Positions 42,266-51,523 are shown, numbered from the stretch's first letter. The stretch: DNA of 64,000 nucleotides from JANQJA01 sp040880285 (GCA_040880285.1 JBBDIT010000076.1:3622-67621); one strand, 5' to 3'. Notes: generated by a model not told the origin, from the sequence alone. Made by a program: numbers and translations.

Positions 42266-43405
42266 GTGGGACCCCTGTCAGGTATAAAAGTCATCGAATT
42301 GGCGGGCATTGGCCCTGGGCCTTTTTGCGGTATGTTGCTATCGGATATGGGCGCCGAGGTCATTCGCGTGGATCGCCCCGCGGGTGGGTCCCGGCGGGGG
42401 CGTGACGTCCTGACCCGGGGGCGCAAATCGATTGCTGTCGACTTAAAAAGCGCCGCCGGCAAGGAAGTGGTATTGAAACTGTGTGAATCAGCGGATGGCC
42501 TGTTTGAAGGATTCCGTCCAGGCGTGACCGAGCGCCTCGGACTCGGTCCGGAAGAGTGCCTCTCCCGGAACCCGAAATTGGTTTATGGCCGCATGACGGG
42601 CTGGGGCCAGGACGGGCCGATGGCGCAGGCGGCCGGGCATGACATCAATTACATTGCACTCGCCGGCGCCTTACACGCTATTGGTAACAAGAACGGTAAG
42701 CCGGTGCCACCACTCAACCTGGTTGGGGACTTCGGTGGTGGTGGCATGCTGCTGGCGTTCGGTATGGTTTGCGCAATGCTGGAAGCACAGAAATCGGGCC
42801 GGGGCCAGGTCGTCGATGCAGCCATGGTGGATGGCGCAGCGACCTTGATGGCCATGTTCTTCTCGATGCATGCCGGTGGCGCCTGGAAGGATGAGCGTGG
42901 GACCAATTTGCTCGACGGTGGTGCGCATTTCTATGACACTTACGAAACCAGCGATGGCAGGTATATTTCCATCGGTTCTATTGAACCGCAGTTTTATGCC
43001 CTACTTCTGGAGAAGGCGGGTCTTGATACGGAAGAATTTTCCGCCCAGATGGATTCGAGCCGTTGGCCCGAATACAAGGAAAAGCTCACGGCTGTGTTTA
43101 AGATGAAAACCCGCGATGCCTGGTGTGACCTGATGGAAGGTACAGATGTCTGTTTTGCTCCAGTGCTTTCGTTAGCTGAGGTTGCCGACCATCCCCATAA
43201 CAGGCACAGGGGTACTTTCGAAGAAATTGACGGGGTGATTCAACCCGCACCGGCACCGAGATTTAGCAGGACGGCACCGGCACTCACGGTCAGTTCCAGG
43301 ATTCCTGGCGAAGATACTCGAGGGGTCCTTCTGGACAGCGGTTTTACCGACGCAGAGATTGATGCCCTGGCTACCCAGGGCGCTATAACCGTGGCTTCCA
43401 GCTAA
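42266..43405 (+). CDS. Alpha-methylacyl-CoA racemase-like (CaiB/BaiF family)
   Basis: A 379-residue CaiB/BaiF family enzyme. LSGIKVIELAGIGPGPFCGMLLSDMGAEVIRVDRP is the CoA-binding start. His125 in AAGHDINYIALAG and Asp155 in NLVGDFGGGGM match the base pair of alpha-methylacyl-CoA racemase (His126 and Asp156 in the mycobacterial enzyme), which favours racemase over CoA-transferase, whose nucleophile Asp stands differently. Start is GTG 42266 with AGGGAG eight bases upstream. It would epimerise 2-methylacyl-CoA from branched fatty acids or sterol side chains, together perhaps with the crotonases. Confidence 0.88.
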   Translation: MGPLSGIKVIELAGIGPGPFCGMLLSDMGAEVIRVDRPAGGSRRGRDVLTRGRKSIAVDLKSAAGKEVVLKLCESADGLFEGFRPGVTERLGLGPEECLSRNPKLVYGRMTGWGQDGPMAQAAGHDINYIALAGALHAIGNKNGKPVPPLNLVGDFGGGGMLLAFGMVCAMLEAQKSGRGQVVDAAMVDGAATLMAMFFSMHAGGAWKDERGTNLLDGGAHFYDTYETSDGRYISIGSIEPQFYALLLEKAGLDTEEFSAQMDSSRWPEYKEKLTAVFKMKTRDAWCDLMEGTDVCFAPVLSLAEVADHPHNRHRGTFEEIDGVIQPAPAPRFSRTAPALTVSSRIPGEDTRGVLLDSGFTDAEIDALATQGAITVASS

Positions 43406-43743
43406 CGAGATGATCGGGGTTTGTAACAAAAGCCCTATAAATTACGCAACATTATGACTGCGCCTCGGACAAGCTAACCAGCCAACGATGGCTTGTACCC
43501 TTGTTCTTGTTGCGACTAACGGACCGCCAATGGCTGAATGGTCATCCATTTTGAATCCAATTGCGTTAAAATTGCGCCATAGCAGAATCGGCTTGGAACT
43601 GATACACAAGGCTGGGGTCAGATTGGTCGTAAGGCCGATTGTGTTAGAAACAGGCGAACGCCTGCAAGGCCGCCGCAAACCGCTCTCAAGGTGTATGAGG
43701 GTCAGCGATCAACCTATCAACCAGATCACACAGGTAGAAGCAC
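43406..43743 (+). other. Intergenic region before the basic unknown protein
   Basis: About 340 bases without a convincing gene. It holds one perfect hairpin CAGGC-GAAC-GCCTG at 43652-43663 and AT-rich sequence near 43560-43580 that could be a promoter. A frame at 43488-43838 overlaps the next gene in another register and has no protein-like character. Confidence 0.6.
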
Positions 43744-44259
43744 ATGAGCGTAGAGCTATTAGATACAACGAGATTTCACGGGTTCAGGGTGCGGCGCCAG
43801 ATCGCCGGCAAGACCTACCAGGAGTATTTTTCCCTTAAAAAAGACGGTAAACGGCTACGCGGACCGGCACGTGCAAGAGTAAAAGCGGAAGCTGAAAAGC
43901 GTGATGCCCAACTGGAAAAGATGCAGGACAAGGCCAGGGCTGAGGCAGCTCGTACTGCCCTTTTTGATAAGGATGGTAAGGTTCGCGGAATTCTTTTCCG
44001 GATGAAGACAGAAAAGAGTGGTACGCGCACACCGGTTTTCCAGATTGGCATCATGTCATCGAAAGCTGACAAGATCGTCAATACTACAGTGTCGATCAAT
44101 CTACACGGACTAAAAGGCGCCTGGGAAAAGGCAGTTGATTTCTACTGCGAACACAAAAGGATTTCAAAACGTTCACCAATCTATAAGCAATTGCTCAAGG
44201 CCCAGCCTTCCAAAGCCCAGCTTGAAGCAATGAAGCGTAAGCGCAAACGTCGTCGCTAA
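43744..44259 (+). CDS. Basic protein with AP2-like start, unknown
   Basis: A 171-residue, strongly basic protein. The start MSVELLDTTRFHGFRVRRQI and GKTYQEYFSLKKDGKRLRG resemble the three-stranded AP2/integrase-arm type DNA-binding element, and KAEAEKRDAQLEKMQDKARAEAARTALF is a charged helix. The C-terminus ends AMKRKRKRRR, a nucleic-acid-binding tail. I do not know a named family and no catalytic motif is seen. A single-gene unit: own upstream region and a strong terminator after it. A nucleoid or RNA-binding role is inferred. Confidence 0.65.
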   Translation: MSVELLDTTRFHGFRVRRQIAGKTYQEYFSLKKDGKRLRGPARARVKAEAEKRDAQLEKMQDKARAEAARTALFDKDGKVRGILFRMKTEKSGTRTPVFQIGIMSSKADKIVNTTVSINLHGLKGAWEKAVDFYCEHKRISKRSPIYKQLLKAQPSKAQLEAMKRKRKRRR

Positions 44260-44275
44260 TCATCAGGTGATACCG

Positions 44276-44305
44276 AAAAAAGGGACCAGATGGTCCCTTT
44301 TTTTA
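44276..44305 (+). terminator. Rho-independent terminator
   Basis: AGGGACCA (44281-44288) and TGGTCCCT (44291-44298) form a perfect stem, extended by A/T pairing on both sides, and seven T follow. Ends the basic-protein gene at 44259; prpE starts about 70 bases further on. Confidence 0.93.
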
Positions 44306-44373
44306 TGCTTGTGGTATTGTTTCAACAGACATTTGACAATTGTTTACAGTATTTGATTACGAGAGGAGACGGC

Positions 44374-46278
44374 GTGTCTTACGAAACTGAATTCCGGCGA
44401 TCTATCGAAGACCCGGAGGGGTTCTGGCGAGAGCAGGCAAAAGAAATCGCATGGTACAAATTTCCTGAAACTATTCTCGGTAAGGATGACAAGGGTCGTG
44501 ATGCATGGTTTGCCGACGGTGAGTTGAATACGGCATATCTCACCCTGGATGTTCATGTTGAAAACGGCCGTGGCAACCAGGCAGCTCTGATCTATGACTC
44601 ACCGGTAACGGGCACGGTAAAATCCTATACCTACGGTGAGCTCACCGATGAGGTTGCGCGCTTCGCTGGCGGGCTGACTGCACTTGGCGTCGAGAAAGGT
44701 GACCGGGTGGTCATTTATATGCCGATGATCCCAGAAGCGGTAATCGCCATGCTGGCCTGTGCCCGTCTGGGTGCCATTCATTCGGTAGTATTTGGTGGCT
44801 TCGCCGCGCGGGAGCTTGCCAGTCGTCTCGATGACGCTCAGCCGAAAGTCCTGATTACCGCGTCTTGCGGAATCGAATTTGCCAATGTCATTGCATACAA
44901 GCCGCTCGTGGATGAAGCGCAAAAGATATCAAAGCACAAAATAGAACGATGCATTTTGTTTCAACGTCCAGAGTGTGGCGCGGCCATGGGCGAGATTGAT
45001 ATCGACTGGATGGACCTGATCGAAGATGCGGCCCCGGCTGATTGTGTGCCTGTATTGGGGGCAGACCCCTTGTATATTCTGTACACATCCGGGACCACGG
45101 GTAAGCCGAAAGGCGTCGTTCGCGACAATGGTGGTCATGCGGTGGCGCTTCGCTACAGTGTGTCGGCGGTCTACGGCGTTCGGCCAGGAGAGGTGTTCTG
45201 GGCCGCCTCCGACGTCGGTTGGGTTGTAGGTCACTCATACATAGTCTATGCGCAATTGCTGGCTGGCTGTACGACGATCCTTTTTGAAGGTAAGCCGGTA
45301 CGTACTCCGGATGCAGGCACTTTCTGGCGAGTGATTGCTGATCACAAGGTTAATGTCTTTTTTACGGCACCGACCGCGTTTCGTGCGATAAGAAAGGAGG
45401 ACCCGGAAGGCAAATTGCTGAAACAATATGATGTGTCGTCACTAAGGACACTGTTTGTAGCCGGAGAACGAACGGACCCTGCGACGTATCATTGGCTGTG
45501 TGATCTTTTATCGATCCCTGTGATTGACCACTGGTGGCAGACGGAAACGGGCTGGGCGATAGCCTCAAATCCTGTAGGCATTGAACCTCAAACGTCGAAG
45601 GCGGGGTCGGCGACATTCCCGATGCCGGGGTATGCCATCAAGATTCTCAACGAGAAGCACGAGGAAACCGGACCCTGCGAAGAAGGTGATGTGACGGTCA
45701 AACTACCGTTGCCACCCGGATGTCTGCCAACGGTGTGGGGTAACCATGATCGATTTCTCTCATCTTACCTGTCGGCGCATCCTGGTTACTACCAGACCGG
45801 TGATGGTGGTTATTTCGATGAAGATGGATATCTATTTATTATGGGCAGAACGGATGATGTCATCAATGTCGCGGGGCACCGGATATCGACAGGTGAACTG
45901 GAAGAAATCCTCGCCGGTCACAGCGCGGTTGCCGAATGTGCGGTGATTGGCATTGAAAATCGGGACAAGGGACAAGTGCCCGTCGGCCTTGTGGTACTCA
46001 AAGATGGTACCAACCTGGATGAGGTAACCCTTGAGCAGGAACTGGTTGGGCAAGTCCGAAGAGATGTTGGCGCGTTTGCGAACTTTAAACAGATTGCAGT
46101 CGTTGATCGTCTACCGAAAACACGTTCCGGTAAAATCCTTCGTGCGGCGATGCGAAAACTTGCCGACGGCATAAATCTGGAATTACCGGCAACCATCGAT
46201 GACCCGGCTATCTTGGATGAAATCAAGGCACGGTTATTGGCACGTGGTATTGGGCTGATTTCTGAACGCCAAAATTGA
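44374..46278 (+). CDS. prpE: Propionyl-CoA synthetase-type acyl-CoA ligase
   Basis: A 634-residue acyl-CoA synthetase of the Acs/PrpE group. SYETEFRRSIEDPEGFWREQAKEIAW at the start, LYILYTSGTTGKPKGVVRDNGGHAVAL (AMP-binding P-loop), DHWWQTETGWAI and LPKTRSGKILRAAMRKLADG (the acetylatable Lys) are all there. The RDNGGHAVAL form after the P-loop is that of PrpE, not of Acs, so propionate is the likely substrate, with acetate or butyrate possible. Start GTG 44374 with GAGGAGA upstream; an in-frame ATG-like earlier start would lie in the terminator. No prpBCD nearby. Confidence 0.9.
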   Translation: MSYETEFRRSIEDPEGFWREQAKEIAWYKFPETILGKDDKGRDAWFADGELNTAYLTLDVHVENGRGNQAALIYDSPVTGTVKSYTYGELTDEVARFAGGLTALGVEKGDRVVIYMPMIPEAVIAMLACARLGAIHSVVFGGFAARELASRLDDAQPKVLITASCGIEFANVIAYKPLVDEAQKISKHKIERCILFQRPECGAAMGEIDIDWMDLIEDAAPADCVPVLGADPLYILYTSGTTGKPKGVVRDNGGHAVALRYSVSAVYGVRPGEVFWAASDVGWVVGHSYIVYAQLLAGCTTILFEGKPVRTPDAGTFWRVIADHKVNVFFTAPTAFRAIRKEDPEGKLLKQYDVSSLRTLFVAGERTDPATYHWLCDLLSIPVIDHWWQTETGWAIASNPVGIEPQTSKAGSATFPMPGYAIKILNEKHEETGPCEEGDVTVKLPLPPGCLPTVWGNHDRFLSSYLSAHPGYYQTGDGGYFDEDGYLFIMGRTDDVINVAGHRISTGELEEILAGHSAVAECAVIGIENRDKGQVPVGLVVLKDGTNLDEVTLEQELVGQVRRDVGAFANFKQIAVVDRLPKTRSGKILRAAMRKLADGINLELPATIDDPAILDEIKARLLARGIGLISERQN

Positions 46279-46288
46279 GGAGTAGGTT

Positions 46289-46814
46289 GTGACAGGTACT
46301 GTATTGATTACCGGTGCTTCATCAGGTTTTGGTGAGGCCAGTGCGCGTCGGTTCGCTGAANNNNNNNNNNNNNNNNNNNNNNNNNNNNNNNNNNNNNNNN
46401 NNNNNNNNNNNNNNNNNNNNNNNNNNNNNNNNNNNNNNNNNNNNNNNNNNNNNNNNNNNNCTGGGTTCGGTAGCGGCAAGCTGGCCGTACCCTGGTGGTA
46501 ATGTCTATGGTGGTACCAAGGCATTTGTGCAGCAATTCTCCAGAAACCTGCGGGCTGATCTTCTGGGGAAAAATATTCGAGTCACTAATGTGGAGCCCGG
46601 CATGTGTGAAACCGAATTTTCACTGGTCCGGTTCGGCGGTGATGAGGAAAAAGCCCGCAAGGTTTATCAGGGTATGAAGCCACTCTCGGCATCGGATGTT
46701 GCTGAGGTCATCTTCTGGGTGACGTCACTGCCTGCGCATATTAATGTCAATCAATTGGAAGTGATGCCGACACAGCAGGCCTGGGCACCGTTTGCTGTCG
46801 ACAGGGATGGTTAA
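46289..46814 (+). CDS. ydfG: YdfG-type short-chain dehydrogenase, internal gap
   Basis: The start GTG 46289 gives TGTVLITGASSGFGEASARRFAE with the TGxxxGxG NADP-binding loop, then 100 N, then GSVAASWPYPGGNVYGGTKAFVQQFS with the catalytic Tyr-x3-Lys, and EPGMCETEFSLVRFGGDEEKAR. Both halves closely follow E. coli YdfG, an NADP-dependent 3-hydroxy acid (L-allo-threonine/serine) dehydrogenase. By comparison with YdfG about 112 residues (336 bases) are missing in the gap, more than the 100 N. So this is one gene with an unsequenced middle, not a pseudogene. A 10-base gap to prpE suggests one operon. Confidence 0.87.
46361..46460. other. Scaffold gap of 100 N, real missing sequence
   Basis: Exactly 100 N with no repeat on either side, unlike the first run. 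From the YdfG protein, about 336 bases are missing, so the run length is a placeholder and downstream coordinates are shifted relative to the true chromosome. Confidence 0.9.
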
Positions 46815-46919
46815 ACTTACAATTGATTACACTCTGGTGGACCTCGAGCGGGGGTTTGGCGTGTCAGTGCGCTTGAATCCCTGTATAATCGCCGTAAATT
46901 CTTGAGGTAAATCTCTTTT

Positions 46920-47288
46920 ATGATCATTGTTCACGGCACCTTTCCTGTAAAGCCCGAATCCCGTGACGAAGCGCTGGGCCTGATGCGAAAAATGGCGATT
47001 GCCAGCCGCGCAGAGGTTGGATGTATCAGCTATGAGTTTTATATCGGCCTGTCTGATCCCAATACATTATTGCTATTCCAGGAGTGGGAGTCAGTCGAAG
47101 CTTTGCAAGGCCACTTCGATACCGATCATATGGAAGACTTCCTGAAAGTGTTGCCGAATGTCCTCGACGGAGAAGTTTCCACGCGTCGCTATGAAGTTCG
47201 CAGTTCCGATGAGCTTGTCGATGAACAGGCGGAGACGGAGCATGAGGTGAGCCCGCAGTACGAACATCGCCAGAAGATTATCCACTAG
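46920..47288 (+). CDS. ABM-fold (YgiN-like) protein
   Basis: A 122-residue ABM protein. MIIVHGTFPVKPESRDEALGLMRKMAIASRAEVGCISYEFY (start and first helix), LLLFQEWESVEALQGHFDTDHMEDFLKVLPNVL and a C-terminal acidic tail are standard. YgiN-like quinol monooxygenases share this pattern, function still open. A TATAAT at 46884-46889 upstream fits a promoter of its own, with a -35 region that is not clear. Confidence 0.83.
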   Translation: MIIVHGTFPVKPESRDEALGLMRKMAIASRAEVGCISYEFYIGLSDPNTLLLFQEWESVEALQGHFDTDHMEDFLKVLPNVLDGEVSTRRYEVRSSDELVDEQAETEHEVSPQYEHRQKIIH

Positions 47289-47357
47289 TCGCCGGCGCCG
47301 CGCCGCCCCCGGGTCGTGGTTAAGCAATTTGTGTATTCCTTGAATCCGAAGAATCGG

Positions 47358-47708
47358 TCAGATCAATACCAGTACATTTTCCGGTGGTCGTCCCAGTACC
47401 GCCTTGTTGTCCTTTACCACGATTGGTCTCTCAATCAGCTTCGGCGTTTTGGTCATAGCCAGGATGATGGCATCATCCGTGAGGGATGGGTCGGAAAGGT
47501 TCATTTCCTTGAATTCAGCCTCAGAGGTGCGGAGTAGCTGCCGCGGTGTTATACCCAGTTGTTTTACCAGTGTCTTAAGGGTCCCGGCGGTCGGAGGCGT
47601 TTCCAGATAAAGGATGATATCCGGCTCGATGCCTTTGTCCTGTAGTAACGTAAGGGTCTGGCGAGATTTAGAACAGCGTGGATTGTGATAAATTGTGACC
47701 TTGCTCAT
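47358..47708 (-). CDS. arsC: ArsC-family arsenate reductase
   Basis: A 116-residue ArsC/Spx-fold protein. HNPRCSKSRQTLTLLQDKG has Cys12, the arsenate nucleophile of glutaredoxin-linked ArsC, and the C-terminus ends LIERPIVVKDNKAVLGRPPENVLVLI with the Arg pair region of the family (PxR). ATG 47708 is clearly the start; the extra in-frame 5' stretch has no fit. No arsB or arsR around, so arsenic detoxification may not be its main duty. Divergent from the YihY gene. Confidence 0.88.
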   Translation of the reverse strand: MSKVTIYHNPRCSKSRQTLTLLQDKGIEPDIILYLETPPTAGTLKTLVKQLGITPRQLLRTSEAEFKEMNLSDPSLTDDAIILAMTKTPKLIERPIVVKDNKAVLGRPPENVLVLI

Positions 47709-47779
47709 GATGATTCCGTGCACCGCGATAAAAGTGTTGGAATTGTAGACAGGCTTTTCGTTACGAACAAGGCAGGTCA

Positions 47780-49045
47780 ATGGATGTTGCAGGTCAATCA
47801 ATGCTAAAGGTCAGGAATTTTTTCAAATCGTTGTGGCGATTCGCCGACCAGTTGATGGGTAACTACGTGAGTGATGGTTGCCAGAGTACGGCTGCGGCGT
47901 TGACCTACCAGACGCTGTTTGCTGTGGTGCCGTTGCTGACAGTGACCTACTCCATGTTCAATGCCTTTGAAGCATTTGACGGTGTAGCGGTTATGGTCGA
48001 AGAGTTCCTCTTTACTAATATCGTGCCAGAGAATGTGGGAGTGGTGCAGCAATACCTGAGCAGTTTTTCCGCCCAGGCACGCAGTTTGTCGGTACCCAGC
48101 ACGCTTCTACTGGCTATCACAGCCTTCTTGATGTTGATGACGATCGAAAAAACTTTCAATGAAATCTGGCGAGTACGTGAGCCAAGGCGGGGATTTCAAC
48201 GATTCCTGATGTATTGGGCCATCCTGACTCTCGGGCCAATACTGATCGGTGTCGGATTCATTATTTCAACTTATCTTGTCTCGTTGCCACTGCTCAGCGA
48301 TGTCAGTAAAACAACAGGTACGTTGCAATATGTACCCACGCTGTTGAGCATCTTTCTATTTACGTTACTTTATGTGGCAGTACCTAACTGCACGGTCCGG
48401 ATACGGTACGCGGTAATCGGCGCCTTCTGCGTTGCCCTCGGTTTCGAGATGGCCAAAGGTTTGTTCACATCAATCGTGGCGAGGTCAAATTTTGAAGTGG
48501 TCTACGGTACTTTTGCCGCAGTTCCATTGTTTTTGCTATGGATATACCTGTCATGGACGATCGTGTTGATTGGCGCTGAACTGGTCAAGGGGCTGAGTGT
48601 CTTTCGCTTTGGTGGCGACGATCGTGTCGAATCGCCCATGGCACAACTGCTACTGATTCTTGAACAGTTTTATCTCGCCCATAAACGTGGCGAGATTGTT
48701 TGGGAGGACAATATTCGTGAACTGTCTTTACGGATCGACGTGTCTCAATGGAATGACTACAAGGCAATATTGATGGGCCTTAACCTGATCAAGCCACTGG
48801 CCAAGGGCGGTCTCGTACTGTCTCGTGACTTGAAAGAGGTGAGTCTGTGGGATTTGTATCGAAGCGTGCCATTTGATATGCCTCAACAGATGGGTGGAGA
48901 TAAGTCCTGGGAACACAATCTTACCGAACGACTATATAAAATATCGGATCGTAGTATGGAGTATCTTAAGCTGGATCTGGAATCCCTGTTTCAACTAGAT
49001 GAACCTGATGTGCCAGCGCCGATAGAACAAGAGGAGAGCGCATGA
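47780..49045 (+). CDS. YihY/BrkB family membrane protein
   Basis: A 421-residue protein with about six membrane helices in the first 270 residues (ALTYQTLFAVVPLLTVTYSMF, LLAITAFLMLMTIEKTFNEIWRV, ILTLGPILIGVGFIISTYLV and so on), followed by a cytosolic C-terminal domain. CQSTAAALTYQTLFAVVPLL and FNEIWRVREPRRGFQRFLMYW are typical of the YihY/BrkB family (formerly linked to tRNA processing, RNase BN, since corrected). ATG 47780, with 47801 as alternative. The stop overlaps the TlpA-like gene by 4 bases. Confidence 0.88.
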   Translation: MDVAGQSMLKVRNFFKSLWRFADQLMGNYVSDGCQSTAAALTYQTLFAVVPLLTVTYSMFNAFEAFDGVAVMVEEFLFTNIVPENVGVVQQYLSSFSAQARSLSVPSTLLLAITAFLMLMTIEKTFNEIWRVREPRRGFQRFLMYWAILTLGPILIGVGFIISTYLVSLPLLSDVSKTTGTLQYVPTLLSIFLFTLLYVAVPNCTVRIRYAVIGAFCVALGFEMAKGLFTSIVARSNFEVVYGTFAAVPLFLLWIYLSWTIVLIGAELVKGLSVFRFGGDDRVESPMAQLLLILEQFYLAHKRGEIVWEDNIRELSLRIDVSQWNDYKAILMGLNLIKPLAKGGLVLSRDLKEVSLWDLYRSVPFDMPQQMGGDKSWEHNLTERLYKISDRSMEYLKLDLESLFQLDEPDVPAPIEQEESA

Positions 49046-49515
49046 TTTCGATTAGGCGGTGGTTAACCCGTTTAAGTTGCTTGTTGCTGCTCTGCGCCTG
49101 TGTGCCCGCACCGGATTTTATTGATATAGAAGGGCAGGGACACAGGTACGAGGAAATCGACGACAAATGGATCATTGTGAACTATTGGGCGACCTGGTGC
49201 GGGCCTTGTATCAAGGAGATACCGGAGTTGAATGAACTGGCGCACGAACAGGCAGATCGAATTCGGGTCTTTGGTGTCAATTGGGATGAGCCGGAGGGCG
49301 AGAAGCGCTTGGAGCAGGCCAAAAAAATGAAAATTGAATTTCCGGTCTACAGCGAGGATCCGTCTGGCCGATTGGGAATCGAGAAGCCAAATGTGCTGCC
49401 AACAACTTACCTGTTTGCTCCTGGCCTGGTGCTGGTGGAGGAGTTGATCGGACCCCAGACGCGCGAATCCATTCTGGAAGTAGTTGATCGGATTAGTATC
49501 CAGGATCAGATCTAA
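49042..49515 (+). CDS. TlpA-like thioredoxin-fold lipoprotein
   Basis: A 157-residue protein with a hydrophobic signal and cysteines at 18-20 (LLLLCACVPAP) suitable for lipid attachment, then the thioredoxin fold with IVNYWATWCGPCIKEIPELN, the WCGPC active site at 52-56. FGVNWDEPEG and LPTTYLFAPG (cis-Pro) follow. It would act as a periplasmic thiol-disulfide reductase. It begins in the YihY stop codon with a 4-base overlap, and the stop is 21 bases from the convergent proS end. Confidence 0.88.
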   Translation: MISIRRWLTRLSCLLLLCACVPAPDFIDIEGQGHRYEEIDDKWIIVNYWATWCGPCIKEIPELNELAHEQADRIRVFGVNWDEPEGEKRLEQAKKMKIEFPVYSEDPSGRLGIEKPNVLPTTYLFAPGLVLVEELIGPQTRESILEVVDRISIQDQI

Positions 49516-49536
49516 CAGACCTTGTTCAGAGGTTTC

Positions 49537-51258
49537 CTAGTTGAGCGCTTTTGCGATTGCGTCTTTAAGAAATTGGACAGCCTCAGCGATCGGGATCTCG
49601 CTGGTTTCGCCAGTGCCCCGGTTCGCATACTCGACGATACCGGATTCCAGACCACGGTCACCAACGACCACGCGATGGGGAAAACCGATCAATTCTGCGT
49701 CAGCAAACTTGGCGCCTGGCCTTGGTCCGTCACGGTCATCCAGGAATACGTCAATGTTGGAAGCCGCAAGCTCTTCATAGAGCTTGTCTGCAGCAGTTGC
49801 GACATTCGGTGACTTGTGTGCGTTGACAGGAATAATTACAACCTGGAAGGGCGCGATCGCGGCTGGCCAAACCATGCCTTTATCATCATGATATTGTTCA
49901 ATCACTGCTGCGACCAGGCGTGACACGCCCAGGCCGTAACATCCCATGATCATCGTGACTGCTCTGCCATTCTCATCCAGTACAGAAGCATTCATCGGTT
50001 TCGAATATTTGTCCCCCAATTTGAAGATATGTCCAACTTCGATGCCACGTTTGAATTGCAAGACGCCCTTGCCATCAGGACTCAGGTCACCTTCGACTAC
50101 TTCACGCAGGTCATAGACGTTGCCGAGACTGGCGTCTCGTCCCCAGTTGACGTTGGTATGATGGAACCCGTCCTGGTTAGCGCCACAGATAAAGTTACCG
50201 AGCACAGCGGCATCACGATCCACCAGGATGGGCATGTCCAGCCCCACAGGGCCAATGGAACCCGGCAAGGTCCCTGTGGATGCCTTGATCTCGGCTTCTG
50301 TCGCCATCGAAAGTGGTGCCGCAACTTCTGGTAATTTCTCAGCCTTGAGCGGGTTTAGTTGATGGTCTCCACGTAAGATGAGTGCCACGAGAGGTGTCGA
50401 TTCGCCCTTGACGACGAGTGTCTTTACCGTCTCCGTGGGTGCCACACCCAGCAGTTGTGATACCGCATCAATTGTATGGGCGTCTGGTGTTGCGACCGTC
50501 GCCATGGCTCGTACCTCGATTCGTGACTTTTCGGGGTCCCTGGCTTGCGCCATCTCCACGTTCGCAGCGTAGTCACTGCCGGAGCTGAACGCGATGCGGT
50601 CTTCGCCCGAGTCGGCGAGTACATGGAATTCGATCGATGCCTTGCCACCAATACTGCCGGTATCAGCCAGTACGGGTCGATATTCGAGTTTCATTCGTTC
50701 AAGGATGCGGCAGTAGGTCGCGTGCATCTCCTGGTAGGTTTCGTCCAGGCTGGCCTCATCAATGTGGAATGAATAGGCGTCTTTCATCAGGAATTCACGT
50801 GCCCTCAATAGTCCGAACCTGGGGCGGGTTTCATCCCGAAATTTGGTCTGGATCTGATAGTAATTGACAGGCAACTGGCGGTGGCTGCGCAATTCATTGC
50901 GCGCGATATCCGTGATTACCTCCTCATGGGTAGGGCCAAAGCAAAAGTCGCGGTCGCTGCGGTCGGTGAATTTGAGGAGCAAGCCTTCGTCATATTGTTG
51001 CCAGCGCCCGGATTCTTGCCAGAGTTCGGCAGGTTGCACCACCGGCATCAATAGTTCCTGCGCGCCGGACTTGTTCATCTCCTCGCGAACGATCGCCTCG
51101 ACCTTCTGGAGCACTCGCAACCCAACAGGCATCCAGTTATATATGCCCGATGCCAGCTTGCGAATGAAGCCGGCCCTTAAAAGTAATCGGTGGCTTGCAA
51201 TCTCGGCGTCCGCCGGCGTTTCCTTCAGCGTTGAGATTGTATATTTTGATGCTTTCAT
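49537..51258 (-). CDS. proS: Prolyl-tRNA synthetase
   Basis: A 573-residue class II synthetase of the bacterial type. Motif 1 is in RAGFIRKLASGIYNWMPVGLRVLQK, motif 2 in QTKFRDETRPRFGLLRAREFLMKDAYSF, and the editing insertion with SQLLGVAPTETVKTLVVKG lies between motifs 2 and 3; motif 3 is MGCYGLGVSRLVAAVIEQ. Length agrees with E. coli ProS (572). ATG 51258; the in-frame upstream segment is repetitive DNA (51275-51310) without protein character. It converges with the TlpA-like gene. YbaK at 997-1464 may edit its mischarged product. Confidence 0.95.
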   Translation of the reverse strand: MKASKYTISTLKETPADAEIASHRLLLRAGFIRKLASGIYNWMPVGLRVLQKVEAIVREEMNKSGAQELLMPVVQPAELWQESGRWQQYDEGLLLKFTDRSDRDFCFGPTHEEVITDIARNELRSHRQLPVNYYQIQTKFRDETRPRFGLLRAREFLMKDAYSFHIDEASLDETYQEMHATYCRILERMKLEYRPVLADTGSIGGKASIEFHVLADSGEDRIAFSSGSDYAANVEMAQARDPEKSRIEVRAMATVATPDAHTIDAVSQLLGVAPTETVKTLVVKGESTPLVALILRGDHQLNPLKAEKLPEVAAPLSMATEAEIKASTGTLPGSIGPVGLDMPILVDRDAAVLGNFICGANQDGFHHTNVNWGRDASLGNVYDLREVVEGDLSPDGKGVLQFKRGIEVGHIFKLGDKYSKPMNASVLDENGRAVTMIMGCYGLGVSRLVAAVIEQYHDDKGMVWPAAIAPFQVVIIPVNAHKSPNVATAADKLYEELAASNIDVFLDDRDGPRPGAKFADAELIGFPHRVVVGDRGLESGIVEYANRGTGETSEIPIAEAVQFLKDAIAKALN

Positions 51259-51274
51259 GATGGATGTCTGGACT

Positions 51275-51310
51275 CTGGTTGCCTGGGCCCTGGTTGCCTG
51301 GGCCCTGGTT
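51275..51310. repeat. 15-bp tandem repeat in the proS leader
   Basis: CTGGTTGCCTGGGCC occurs twice perfectly (51275-51289, 51290-51304) and a third time as its first six bases. It is 17 bases upstream of the proS start on the minus strand. On the minus strand the reading GGCCCAGGCAACCAG could form alternative pairings, but nothing shows a regulator. Confidence 0.8.
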
Positions 51311-51523
51311 TTCGTATAGTAACACTTTGGCGTGGCGTCGTGCTTTCCACTTGTAGGCTTAACCGGCGGCAAACGAGTCGGGGCGCGTGTTGGGGTGCCG
51401 ATTGTCGTTGTGTCAGAGGCTTGACCCCAGGAAGAGAATAATCCCGGAGATCATAGCGGTAACGATTGGCAGCTAACGTTGCAGCTCTGGCGCGGCCACT
51501 GTCCGCCAATTGAAGCCAGAAAT

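Noticed and set aside
43488..43838. A 116-codon plus-strand frame before the basic protein gene
   Set aside because: It overlaps the supported gene in another register and its composition is not protein-like.
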